DNA of 64,000 bases from positions 68,107,044-68,171,043 of the forward strand of contig RSEF01000002.1 of the NCBI GenBank assembly GCA_003993805.1. Reading direction: 5' to 3'. Below, piece after piece: positions 10,771 to 24,100 of this stretch (position 1 is its first letter; every line of letters starts with the position of its first letter). The position numbers and the translations under genes were made by a program. Under the pieces are notes generated by a model. That model saw nothing but the letters and a program-made list of their open reading frames with translations. It had not been told where the DNA came from and did not search any database. The DNA is from Himantopus leucocephalus (lineage: Eukaryota; Chordata; Aves; Charadriiformes; Recurvirostridae).

Positions 10771-13700
10771 ATGTTTAGAGAGCAAAGAGTGACCTGACAA
10801 ATGTGACCTCTGTTTTTCCCAAGGGCTTCTGACTTTGAAACCGAAGCTGGCTTTAATGTTCTCCAGGTGCCATCAGGGTGTTTTGATTCCCTTTAAGGAA
10901 GGGAATTAGCCTTATAGTTTCAGCATCTGCACTTCAATGAACTTCAGTGACAAGGGTGTACTCTTGTTCAGATCATAACCCTTAAGGTTCAAAGGCCGTG
11001 AGCAGCTCAATAATTAATTCTGTTACTTCCACAGGAGGCGATGAACACAGATCTGTACTTCGCACAGGTTTTGCCACAGGATCGTTTCCAGTCCTGTCCC
11101 TGCTCGAACAGGGTCCTCCTGAGCATCTCTGAACAGCTGGCCAGAGCAACCGGAAAGCTTGGTAGACACAGCACAGAAGCAACGTTGGCAGTAAGATTAT
11201 TCCTCACACTAAAATAATACTTTAAAGTTCATATTTTGTCAGCTGAGATTACAGTTCAATTTCTTGGAAGAAGTGAGAAGTTATTTTGCTCAAGGTATAT
11301 GGCTATATGGCTCTTTGTCCCCTGTTGTTATATAAGCAAATTGTTGTTACTTATCATCCTCCTTCTGGCTGCTTCCTCTCCATGGGTAATTGTGCCTCTG
11401 ATATTACCTAGATATCTCAGCCTTTCTTGTGACCCAAGTGTCACATAGGGATTTTAGCTTTCAGGTGATTGTCTTATCCTGCAGAAGACGGATTTGTAGG
11501 AATATTGCATATTGTCAGCCAGAGGAAACAACCGACTGATCGGTGGGGTCTTCGCTCCCCCCACCCCTCACTCCTTTCCTCTGAGAGGCTGAGGAAATTC
11601 AAGCAGCTCATCTAATCCCCTGGTGCAGAGGCTGTGTTGCAGCAGGGAGGAAGGTAGGGTAGGCAACCTGTCCTTGACAGAAGATTTTTTTTGCGGGGAG
11701 GACCTAAGGCTATGGAAGGGCTAGCTCAAGATTGTTGAACTGCTGGTTGCTGGAGTAGTGGGGTGGGAAAGACGGCCTTGAGAGGCCACATCCAGTGATA
11801 AGTCTGCAATATCTGTGGTCCTCTCAGCCTCAGTACTGTAGGAAATGGATGCTTTATGAACAGAATATAATAGTATCTCTAACACCTCTAGTTGTACAGT
11901 AGGACAGCATAGATCCAGACGTGCAACAGGATGACTGCTCCTTCTACGCATGAGTACGAGACCTCCTGCACCCAGTGTCTGTTCTACAGGCCGTTCATTT
12001 AAAAGTGTAGGACCAGAGCAATTTTAAGAGATTTGGGATGCTGTTGTTTACCACAGATCCAAGACAGCTAGGGTTCGCTGAACTGAACATGATGATGTTG
12101 TTGTTATTAGTAATTGCATTTGATATTGTGGCACAAAATGCAGCTTGTCTTTATCCTTGTGTAGAAGTGTTCAGTTTATACTGTGGTAGTGCTTCTTAAT
12201 TTAAAGTGGAAAATTGCTGCATAAAGTTGTATTTGCATCCAGAAGGCGCATTTTATTAATTAGTAAATAATGATACGATGAAATTGAAGCATACTGACTT
12301 TTCTTTTTCAGTCTTATTTTGAGGAGTGCATGCTATAAAAGTGTGTGCACAAATAAATGGTTGTCCCCATGTCCCTAAAAACTTAGGCAGACGTGTTGCA
12401 ATATAATTTTAATGGCAATGACAGCTTAGAAAGGAAATGCTGTCCAAAGATAGACAAGGAGCATAGCAATAAGAATGTACTTTTATGAGTTTAAAATAGA
12501 ATATTGGAACCATATTCCTATAAACCAGAGTCACAATATTAACGTGCAGATATATAGATATGTATTAATATCTTGTTAGCATGAAAATATGTTAGGAAAT
12601 GGTCTTGAAAATTTCCAACCCAGGCACAAAGTCTAGGTACTTGTTCTTTTTACTTCATGTTAGGATAAAAAGCTTGCAGTTGGTGAGTGGGACTTAGCAA
12701 TGCTACAGGCATTGCTGTGGCTTTTGGGGCCAATTATAATCACTAGGGAGACTGAAGTACATTGAAAACCATAAAATCTCAACAAGCCTTTTAAATGAAT
12801 TGTTGAAGTCCTTTAAGAGGATTTTAGAATAAAAGTATCTGAATGCATTCACACATGTAGGGAAGCCTGAGTGCATATATGCATTGCTGGGCACTGGTCT
12901 AATTTCATGTAATACTACCATGAACTAAGGCTGTGTCACTGTAAAGTGAGTGTTGAACTTGGATAGTGCCTTCTGAATCAATTCAGAGCCCTTATTAGTA
13001 TAAGAACACTTCTGCTGGAGAATGTGGGCCTTCTTCAATTGCACTGAGTGATTTTTTAAGGATGCTTCAATATTAGGGACTGGATAATAGAGCCTGGAGG
13101 AGAATGTTTCAAAGTTGATGTGAATGGTAAGAACAACGAGCCCACCTTGGAAATAGTATTGATATGATTTTTGGTATCTAAGATGTTTTTCATGTAGGTA
13201 GAAATAGTATTTTAGTATTTCTGAAGTCTTCTCTAGTTTGTGTTCAGCAGCAAATTGCGGAAAGTTCATGAGCAGCTGCAAAAATAACCCTAGAGTGGTA
13301 ATTCAAGAGGAAGCTGCCTCAATATTTACAGCTGAAAGGTTCCTCTGCTGCATTCCCAAATCTAACCTTCAGCTTCACTTCCCTATAGCATAGTTCTGAT
13401 TATATTGTGTAATGAACAACATCTGATATAATCTTTACTACTTTTCTTTCTTTTTGCACAAAGAAAAGAATTTTGTTGTTACGGTAGGAGGAAAAAAATA
13501 TTCTGAAATGTTTCCGCTAAGGCACAGCTAGAAAATATAGAAGGTAGAAAATAATTTTCATTATTTGTATTAAGAAAACATCAAGTAATGCAAATACTTG
13601 AATACATGGGGGAAAATTCTTCTGAAACTTCAGCTGTGCTTCTAATTTTCAATCATACCGGTTATTGGTGATGAATGTCTCTTTGTCTGTATGAGTGAAC

Positions 13701-13980
13701 AGAGGAATGCTTACACTACGATGTCCTGAAGTTCTGGATGTATTTTGCCTGGTTGTTTTTACATTTATTTTACTACTCTTGCAAATCTCAGTAGTTGCAA
13801 ATCAGTCCATAAGATTATGAAGACATAAGTAAACCAATGAGTTCATGAGTTTGAAATATTACACCCATAGCTTTCTACATATTTTTTTTCATGTCATAAA
13901 GTGGATATGAATTGCCAGTGAGTGCTACAGTAGATCAAATTTGCATCAATTATTTTGTGTCTTTGAGATATTTTGAATAT
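10771..13980. other. Gene-free unique sequence
   Basis: No exon or RNA gene seen. The 118-codon minus-strand frame at 12925-13281 has no recognisable domain. From 12060 to 12620 and from 13500 the DNA is very AT-rich. Confidence 0.5.
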
Positions 13981-13984
13981 CACA

Positions 13985-14020
13985 TATATTTAATATATAT
14001 ATATATAAAAAAATATATTT
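13985..14020. repeat. AT-rich microsatellite
   Basis: Alternating AT units (about 13992-14007) are followed by an A-run and ATATATTT. This is a simple repeat. Confidence 0.85.
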
Positions 14021-14608
14021 GAAGAGATCTGTGGTGGTTTTCTGTGCACATATCCGATATGAAAACTCTGTTTACAAACAATAGCTCTTTCTCTTGTTGT
14101 CCAGCTATCCACAAATAAAAGCAAAATGGGAGAGAGCGCTAATCATTATTATTTATCAAATTCAGCATGTTTACTGGATGTGCTTATTTGTTCACATTAG
14201 CAATGCACTGCTAGTAGCAACCTGCTCCCTGAGCAGTAATCCACCTACAGTCATAAGTGTGAAAAAGAAGATACTGGGCTAGATGTAATTAAACTTCATA
14301 ATCTGGAACAGTTGTTCATTCTAGTGGCTGCTTCCTGTGAAAATTCCTTTAAAATTAGTGGGACATCAAGACCCATGGAAGTTGAAGTGCACTTCATGAC
14401 CCTGGGGACAGGAAAAGACAGGCATGGTACTGCAATTGTTACAGCAGAGACAGGTGATGTGGGAGATGACAAAGTTCTTGGGGAGATATCCATGCCACAA
14501 TTGCTGCATTCCAGGTGCAGCAGCTTAAAAAAAGCAAATATGAAACTCCTTTGGATCATTCCTTAAAAAAAAAGATGATTGTGGTGATGAAACCCAGCGT
14601 GATTCTTT

Positions 14609-14635
14609 NTTTTTTTTTTTTTTTTTTTTTTTTTT
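14609..14635. repeat. Poly-T run preceded by an assembly N
   Basis: A single N at 14609 sits one side of 26 T (14610-14635), the same pattern as at 1876. The run length is not reliable. The sequence beyond it shows no retrocopy or SINE body that would make this a poly-A tail on the minus strand. Confidence 0.9.
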
Positions 14636-17600
14636 AACTCAGCTATTGACCTGTGAGTTCCTGTGAGGGGGGAAGGTTGGATAGTGAAATGCCAGCATAC
14701 CTTTGTCTGGAGCGTGCTGATGGGTGTAGATGTAATAAAGTTGTAGCATACCATATGAAGAAGAGGTAAAGTAGATGGGTACATCTGCTGACAATCTTTC
14801 TTTTTAATTTGGAGCCACCTGAAGGCAGTAAGTAGCTGAATAATAACCCGATCCCCATATGGCTTCCGTTCTTTCAGAGTAATAGTGTGCAGGGAAGGGG
14901 AGAAAAAAAAAAAAAGAGTCTACTTTTAGCTCTGGCTTCTGTTTGCCTCTTTGTGAGCCTAAGAACGCTTCCTGTCTGCTTGGTGATGGGAAATGTAACC
15001 AAAACAGACATCAGTGAGTGACATTTCTCATGGCTCGCTTTCTGTGTTGGGTTTTCTGTACCACCTTAGAGATGTTGCCACATGCATGAAAGGGGAAGGA
15101 GGCTAGATCTTTAGCGTGATTTGCACGCTCGATGTAATATTTTACCTTGCTGTCTTCTCAGCATATATTGTATTGTATCTAAAATATTTTTACCACTTAT
15201 AATTCCTTCCAGTCCGGTATTGAAAATGGTAGGTGAATATTGTACTTTAAAATACACGCAGTTTTGCGAGCGGAGCATTTTGAAATAAGGAGTTTTGCTT
15301 TGGTCTAGAATTTATACATAGACTCTTTACTTATAGCTTCCTCATTTTTGTTTCTGTATCTCCCCATACTTTCCGTCCTGTCTGTGTTCTCTTATTTCCT
15401 CTCTCAATTATAGATATGCAGGAACAACCATTTTCACTGAAAAGGGCTTCACTTTTGGGGATAATCTATGGCCATTTTAGGAAAGGTCAGCAGTTCACAA
15501 GGGTGTTGCCGAACCTGGGATTATATGAAATGCGGCTCTAGGAAAACAAAACAAACTCAGCAGTCCTCAGCACCCTGCAATCTTCAGATGGATAGTACTA
15601 GGAAGAAATGCCCATCATGCTTGTTTTTCTGAGAAGGTTTTTATGCCAGATTATAGTCCTTGCCCTGTCTCTGTCAAAATAAGTTTTGTGATGCAAATTC
15701 ACCTGTCATGTGAAGGGCAAGGTGAGAAAAGGAGGATGAGTGAGTGCGGAAAGGAACAACAGAGACAGAATTTGTACTTCGGCTGTGTTCAGTATTCATG
15801 CTATGCTAAATCATTCTAAACACAGGTTAGGACTGTCGATTGGGAAGAAATATCAATATTGGCATCTTTACTAGTATCTGTTGCCCTATTGAATTGTTTG
15901 ATTGCTTTTATGAGAGAATGTGAAGATATGCAGCTCTTTAGGAAGAATTTGAGAAGGTGACAGTCAAGTCATCTCCTTTTATGGCCTGTGCAAACAGATA
16001 TACCTGTATTTATTGGAGATGAGAATTCAAAGTTATGGATTTGAAGGCACGCAGGCACAGAGTAGTTACAGTCAGATTTCTGTGAGTCGTTGTACTGTTA
16101 TTTTTTCTACTTGGAAAAATGAGAAATCCTGAAACATACTTCACTGGCCATTTTTCACTCCTTTTGCTTACCTCTAGAAAATAAAGTCTAGGCTGCTCTT
16201 TGCCGATTCTCTGTAATTTCTGTCTCTGGTTTGCTGTGTCTTCTGGTTCAGCAGTGCATGGGAGACGTAATCGCACAGTAAAACTCCAGCTTCTCCTCAT
16301 CTGGGTGTCATCAGGGAAAACGTGCACTGTGGGTGAAGGGTTTCCAGAAACCCCAATCCCAGCATGAAATCAGCTGTGAACTCCACCCTCTGGACACTGC
16401 TTTAGGACCTTAAAAATGAATCTTCCTTGCCCCAGTGGGATTTCAGGCCCTGCAGAAGTCCATTACCTGTCCCTATGCAGGCATGACCAACAACTCAGAA
16501 GCTTCTACAGTGTTGTGAATGCTAAGGTGTTTAAGTTGCATGTGTTGAATATATGCTTGTCTATCCATAATTATTTTTAAATGAGGACATAGGCTTGGTA
16601 TCATGCATTCAATGCCTTTGTATTCCTCTACGTGTTGCTTCCAGGGTCAGTTTTGCTGTTAATACTTTATCTTTTGAGAATGTTGGATAAGGAATGCATT
16701 GGATATGGCAAATTCTTGCTTTTCTACATGAAGCTGAGACATAGTTTGTTTCACCTGGTAGGGAAAGTTGTGAAATTCTAGTTGGAGATAATGATACTAT
16801 GATGTTATTCCATATTTGAGAGAGAGCTGGTACCTGTATTGAACCAGAAAGACTGGTGGACAGAAGGGCTATGTTTGTACTAAGAAGTTAAATGTGCCTG
16901 GGAATATCCTCTGGCACGGATGTTATGGGGACAGCCCATGTCCACATCACACAACTCCGACTTTCCAAAAGAAGGTGGGCACACCCAAACTGGATTTATC
17001 CCTGGGCTGTGTTTTTCCCCTGTGATGCCGGGGAGAGTGCTGGCAAGTCTGTGGCAAACCTATGCCAAGGACTAGTCTAATAACTGAACTGCAGAGACAG
17101 TTAAAGTCTGCTGTCTGGGATTGCTTCTTGGCACTGTTTAATTTACTGGTGTAGAAGTGGCCAACAAGGAATGTCTGGCTGTTTATCTCCAGTTATCCTG
17201 TTTATTGAGGATCAGCACTCCAACTGGTGTTCCGTGCATTTGGGAACTCATTTTGTCTTAGCGCTGCTGAAGACTTTGTTACGGTTTTGCATGAAAATGA
17301 CACCCATGTTACCTCTGCATAGCTCTTGGGGGGGTGGAAGAAAGAAGAAGCCTTAAGCGAGTGTACCACTGGCCACTGTACATGAGTACTGTACAGGATG
17401 GGAGGGAAAGAGCTTGCCTTTTCCTTGAGTTATTTTTTTGCTCTGCCTTTAAGATTTCAGAGGGTGATAGTGACTTCTTTTCACCATAATATATAATGCA
17501 TTTCTGCTGTGTGCTTCAAGTGCATGCCTGGTGTGTATACATATATGCACAGGCACGCACATACATACATCGCCCATTTATACAGCAGATCTGTAGTGGC

Positions 17601-20600
17601 TGTGTATGATGTTGGGGTGGTTGGTATTAAGTGATAGTGACAGGTCATGTGAACGTTGAGGCTTGCACCCAGCAGGAGGCGGTGCATATGCATCTACAGC
17701 ATTAACACAATTGACATCCCCTCAACAGAAGGGTGGCTGGGCCTTTCCTTAGGAAACATATGCCAAAACTATTATCGGAGACTACGTCATGGCCTGCGGC
17801 AAACTGGACAGGATGTTAATGAGAAGGGAATTGTGGAAGAAGGAATCCGAGCGCATCCCATATTATTGAAACAGAATGCTGAATAAACAGATTATTTCCA
17901 TTACCGTGCCCTGTCAGCAATCTTGGTATTTTGATCTTTTTCAGGTTTGTGCTGATAAAGGTTTATTTTTCATTGCTTAGTTGATACAGGTTTGGGGGCA
18001 TTTTAAGTGCAATAAATAAATAAACAAATAAATGCAAACAACTGGGAGGCTATAAAAGACACTGTGGACCCAGGACAGCTCATTATTTCTCCTTGACGAA
18101 GAAATCTCTGGTGCATCCTGTGATGTCTGTGACAGTGTGTAAGGAGGCACTCCACTATGTCAAGCCCAGAGTCGTAATTCTGTCTTATCTGCTGCAATAA
18201 TGAGACTTTTTGAACTACTGAACTCAGCAGAAGTTATAGGTGTGAATAAAATGGTTTGTGTTTAGCAAATATTTACAACAGGTGGAGACCAGGGAATTTG
18301 AACTGCTTATTTGTTTCATTTGAGGCCCATGTATCAGAACCTGAACTTAGAAATTAAGTTGTGTTGATGATTCCAACAGTCTGGCACTAATTTATTTTCA
18401 TGTTTTGTGATAGTGCTATTGCTTACTTTGCTTCTAGTTGTTTTTTTCTTTCTCTTTTTCTTCCTGTCCCTCTGTCCCTCCCTGAAAGTTTGCCTGAGTA
18501 GCAAAAGTGAGACAGACAAAATAAATAACTTAGGGGATAACAGCTGTCCATTTAAGGTTGGTGGGTTTTTTGATCTGTGCCAAAAAATAACAAAACAATA
18601 TCAAACCCCATATTTTTTTCCAAGATCACAGCTGTTAAGAGGTTGCATTTTTATGGATTGATCAGAAGTTCAACATTAACATTGGTTTCGCGTCCCTTGT
18701 AATGTTAGGTTGGTTCTCTGTTTATTCATAAAATTAATTAAATATGGCTAATGTCGCAGGGAGTTCATCTTATCATTAATTTTCAGCTGCCTTGTCTTCA
18801 CCAGACAATGAATGTATTTTTTCCTACATCTTAGCTAACACGCAGTAACTAACATGAGGTAAGATGTAGTTGTAATACAAGTTATCAGGATGACGTGGCT
18901 TTTGGCCTCTTGGCAAAGTATTCACAAAGTCCCTTGTCTTTGTTACGATTTTACCAAATGTCAGCTAATATGCGCTAAGAATAGGTCTTGCTGCCTCCCG
19001 CCCTGACAGGAATGACCTCAGCCCTGACCTGGAGCTTCCCTGTCTCGTGGTGCAGAGGTGGCTCATGTGCTGGAGCCATTCCAGCCTCGGCCCCTCAGCC
19101 CCCTGAAGTGCAAGTCCGTGCCCCAGACTGCTAGAAATGAGATGTCTGGTGTTGCAAAGCCCGTCAAACAGCACTCGATTGGCAGTCACTGTCACTCATT
19201 ATCAATCTGAGCTTGATTTGAGGAACCAGCTGTTGGTAAAGGGCCATCTAAAACGTTTGTTGTTTGTTCTTAAACTTTCCTTTGCAGGGAAAATGCCTCT
19301 AAATATTAGGTACTTAAGAAACTGAGAAGTTGGATCTGATCTGTTTGTTTATGTACCATATCCTCATTCCAGGTGACCTAGTTTAGGATTGTGATGAGAT
19401 CTGAAGAGCAGAGTATTGAAAATGTTGTTTGTGAGAGCCTGTGTGCCAGAACAATATGGGCTAAAATCATCTTAATGAGATGCTAGATCATCTGCAGAAT
19501 GCATCTCTCAGTAAATACAGTGGATTTTTTTTCCTTAAGAGGTACACAATGAGCATCTCACAGGAATGCACTTTCATAAGACTGAAAGAAAATAAGCAGA
19601 GGTTTTGGTTCTTTTAAAGCTCGAGCAGAAGCAATTTTCTGCAGTACTCCACAGTTGCAGCCATCGTGATTAACCAGTTGTTACTGCCAGCCTGCTCTAC
19701 ATTCACACACATTGATGGGACATCAAACAAAAATCTTCTGTTGTACTCTGGAAATTAGATAACTGTTCTTAGTTTGTTTGGCAAAATAAGCATGGAGATG
19801 TTGTTTTATTATTGTAAACCAAGATCCAGAACCTAAGAGTCCAAAATAGTACTGTAGCTTCCAGCTAAACGTCAAGGCCTGTCAGGTGGTATCACATCCA
19901 CTCCCTTTTCAGCTTTATTTGACCCAAGAGGAAATTCGTTGAAATGCTTGCTAACCTTTACTGAACAAGAGGAGTGACTTAATAAACATGATTTTTCCCT
20001 CGGGAGTTTTAGTGCCTGGCCTAGGTTTAGGCAAGGTTTCCCCCTTGACATTTTTCTACCCACGTTCTGAGTATTCCAGGGAGCACAGCAGTAGCTCTCA
20101 AGAAGACAAGTTGCACTGGTGTTCCCCTGGAAGAAGCATAATATTTGTTGACCAGAGCCTTAGCAAAAAATTTACTCCATGTATAAGCCAATAAGAAACA
20201 CAGATTATTACTGTTCTGGATTTGTGACGGGAATCTCGTAAACCTTATGAGTTTTCATTATTTCATTCTTTATACGGAAAAGGTAAAGTTATGGACAATG
20301 GCTAGGAAACAGAATGTATTTTGATTTTCCTTAATGTTTCCTGCTTGTAAACTTGTACTGACTGCAGGTCATGTTATAAAATGAATGAATAAAAGATGAA
20401 TGAGTAAAAATTATTTACAGAAGGGAAGTTGCCTTACTATATGTTTTCCCATCCTGGTTCTGGTTGATGACATCCTCTAGTTAATTGGCTAACTTCAGTG
20501 AGTAAAACTCATAATAACCTGTTACTGTTATTCATAATATTAAAAAAAAAATTCAGGTTTTCTCACTTTTCTGTCTTGCTCAGAGTGAAATCCACATCAT

Positions 20601-21060
20601 TCAAACTGAATATAGGCAAGAAATTGATATTTCTCCTCTTGGTCTATATCCATCAGCCCGAATAAATTCCATATTGAAATAATAAATATGCCTTTGCATC
20701 CAGAGAATGGTAGTGCATTCCTTTTCACTGCCAGACATGAAGAATTATTTGTGCTTGTTTGTTTGCTATGTCAGAACTGAAGAACATGTTAGCATTTCTT
20801 TGGAACTTGAGTGCCACCAAAAAGGCTCTTTCCTTGATAGAAGTCCTCCACTTTTTAATTGTCCCACTGCTGCCTGAGTCATTGTAAATGAACATCTCAC
20901 TCCAAGGGTATATACTAGAAATGCAACTGATAGCTTATTTGATAGACTTGCAAACTATCAGTAAATAACACAGCTGCATCAATAAGAGGTGAAAATTCGG
21001 CCGTAGTTTTAAAGATGTATTGGTCTGGCTGTTGGTAACATTTTTCTTGTTTTTAAAGCC
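14636..21060. other. Gene-free unique sequence
   Basis: No convincing gene. It contains an A-run at about 14906-14919, an AC/AT-rich patch at 17531-17571, an (AAAT)n patch at 18009-18033 and a modestly GC-rich patch at 18990-19140. None of the 60-105-codon frames looks like protein. Confidence 0.5.
18009..18033. repeat. (AAAT)n microsatellite
   Basis: Tandem AAAT units with one AAAC interruption. Simple repeat only. Confidence 0.85.
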
Positions 21061-21069
21061 AATGTTTTG

Positions 21070-21120
21070 AGGCACATACATATACATGTACATATACCTG
21101 TGCACGTGTATGTGTGTGTA
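21070..21120. repeat. Alternating purine-pyrimidine (AC/AT/GT) tract
   Basis: About 50 bases of almost strictly alternating purine and pyrimidine (ACATACATATACATGTACAT and onward to GTATGTGTGTGTAA). Such tracts are dinucleotide microsatellite relics and can adopt Z-DNA. No further function is visible. Confidence 0.75.
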
Positions 21121-24100
21121 ACAGAAAAGAGTGCATTTTGATTGGTCAGATAACTATTTCTCTGCAGAAAACAACGGTAATGAACATAAGGCCATTATTT
21201 CTCAAGTCATTTTAGCTTAGTTTTGTATTATACCCAGATTGAACTCTGCTCTGTGTTCTTATGTGTACACTATGTTATTTTGCTCATTACTACTTAATGG
21301 TCACGCAAGTAGTACCCATCCTTGTACCTTGTATTACTGGACAGGAAATTTATAGAGCACAGGTCATTGTTATGCAAATAACCTCATTGTGATTTTAACA
21401 CAAGAAAGTGAAATATGATTAATATGCGATGTTTTAGTATTTTTAAATGATTCCTTTGGCTTTCAAAGACCATAGTTCACTCTTCTGGGCCAAATAAGTT
21501 ACTTCATTCTTAATACTTCATACTTGATTTTTAAAAGAGTTAACAAACTGTGGAAAGAGTTTTGTTGGTTTTCCTGACTTGGTACACTTTAACTTCAAAT
21601 ATAGGATTGAAGGGTTCGGGGGGGGGTTTCCTATTATTCTTTCTGGATAGGATTACTTTAGAGATAATGGGAGCGTTGCAGCTTAAGTTAACACAGCATG
21701 GGGTGATGCCTTATTGCTTTAACTTCGATATTAATAAAATCGGGGCTTCTAGCAGATCATTTGCATAAACAGTACTTAATTTAACTTTCTCCTCCATAGC
21801 TTTTTCTAGCCAATGACTTGAAGGTGGACACAAAAAACCTTTCAGCTACTGAGTTCTGACTAATGCATTCTAGAATTCTGGTTTGCATCACCTAGCGTGC
21901 AACCTCTTACCTTGATTAAGATTCATTTCCCACCATGCTACATATTGTTCAGTTTAAAATGAGCCTAAGTTTACATGTACAACCATAAAAGCCTTTTAAA
22001 CATACATGTTAACAGCTCACTTTTAAATCTTAGTCTAGACAAAGCCTCTGATACTATTCCACATTGACTTGTGTACAAATAAGGGAAAACCTCTAACTCC
22101 ACCCTTAGATGCTCAGCCTGCCATTGGCACATCAACCTGTCTTTTTTTATGATACATAGTCTAACGAATAATTTTGTTCCCCATGTGTCAACCAGAAGAA
22201 GAACCGAGTATGTTGTTTTAGAGCTGTGTTGGTAAGCGGAAAGTCATAAAACTGAGACTTATGCAGGTGAATTACCACTGCAAGTGTACTGACTGAGGCT
22301 TAAAGCAAAAAATGAATTTGTTTTCTTGCAAAAGATACCATCACAAAATTTTCCTGGAAAATGGTTCTACGCTTACTGTGTCTTGGTAACTGTACTATTC
22401 ACAATGTGCAGTCTGTTTTCATTAATTATACATACCTAGCATGCGCATTATATTTATTGTGGAACAGCATACTACTATACATACTACACACAGATTTTTG
22501 TATTCTTACCAAAATTGACATGGTAATAATGCATTCTTCAGTATTTTGTGGCAAATTTACATTGGTATGAAATACTGATAATTCAACCTGGAATTCAGTT
22601 CTTACAGAGGATATTTCTGTCTCCCTCCCTGTTCCTTTGAATGATACTTAAAGCCCTCTGTAATTATGTGGGGATACAAAACAGACATTAGGAGAGAAAA
22701 TGAAGCAGAAGATGACACTGATTCTTACCAAGGACCGATTATGCTTCCGAGAGCTGTATCTTGGCAGTAAAATACTTTAAGCCCTGAGAGGAGTTTCCTA
22801 ACTGTTGTTGATTTATAATATTTGATATACTAAAAAGAAGGAATCCTCCTCAGTACAGTGTATGTAATGCTGATAGCCCTTTACAAATCAAAATATAATG
22901 TATGTTTAGATCTGAAAATTGGGATATTTTGATCAATATCAGTGCAAATGCAGTTATTGAATAGTAGTAATAACTAATCAAACAAAAGCCAGAGCTGATG
23001 AAGTAAAAATCTGTCTCTTTTTTCCCCCAAAGGACACTACTTAATAGACTATCTGCTTATGGCACGTTATTGAGATGAATTTTGTTAACAGTGAAAATCG
23101 CATCCTGCTCTAGTCCTAGAAGACCATCTTTTTAACAGCTATCTCCCTTTCCAGATTCCTGAAGTATGAAGGGATTCATAGGTGATATACGACAATAGAA
23201 AAGTTCTGATTTCTAGGGCTGAAGTTTTTACATACAGATAACCTGTTAAACTGGGTGATTAAGAGATTTTGGTCAGTTAAATTGCTTTCGGCTTTTCTGT
23301 CATGTTGAGTTAATCAGTTAATATTAGGAGAGAAAAGAAATGAGATACAAATGTAACAAGCAGCAAATAAGTAAAAGAATTACGGCAGTCTGCTGTTACC
23401 GGAAGATATTACAGAAATTGTGAACTGGAAGCACTTAGGGATTTCCCATTAAACAATGTACTTAAAACCATATAGGAGCAAAACCAAAGGATATATGAGT
23501 CAATGATAAACCATATGGTTACCCACACGTCTGAGATACTGTCCTGGCCCTGAAGGAGATCCAGTTATTTGAGCTGAACCCAAGTACCAAGTATTTTTAA
23601 GTGGCTGGTCAGTACTCTGAGAAAATGCAGGATACGTATGTGTGTAAGTGTCACAGCAAGAGAAAATAATACAGTAAACCTGTATAATAGTCTTAAGCCT
23701 GCAGATAAGTTTTGCATCAAATATTCCATTCCCTCCCATTCTGTTCTCTATAACCAGGCTTGGCTTATTTCTCTATTTTTATTATTGTGTTGGCAGGATT
23801 AAGGAATAAATTTCTACTTTTTTACACACATTTTGAAATAGTGTTATTGAAACAAACGTTCAAGTAAAATACTGAGGAAACATTTTGTATGTGCTTAAGA
23901 AAAGACACAAAATAGAGTTTCTTGCCATGCTCCTCTGTCATACAACTGAGCGTGTCTTGAGACTTTTTTATCTTCTATTACTGAGACTCATCCTAAAACC
24001 TTTGAGCAATGCAATCCATGGAAGTTTGGGAACACTGGAATTAAGGCCGGACCACTGTGTCTTACTGCAAAAAGACAGAAAAAGGCAAATCAGCATTCTG

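Noticed and set aside
11540..11700. Possible MIR fragment (GAGGCTGAGGAAATTCAAG)
   Set aside because: Match to the MIR family too short and without the neighbouring consensus blocks.
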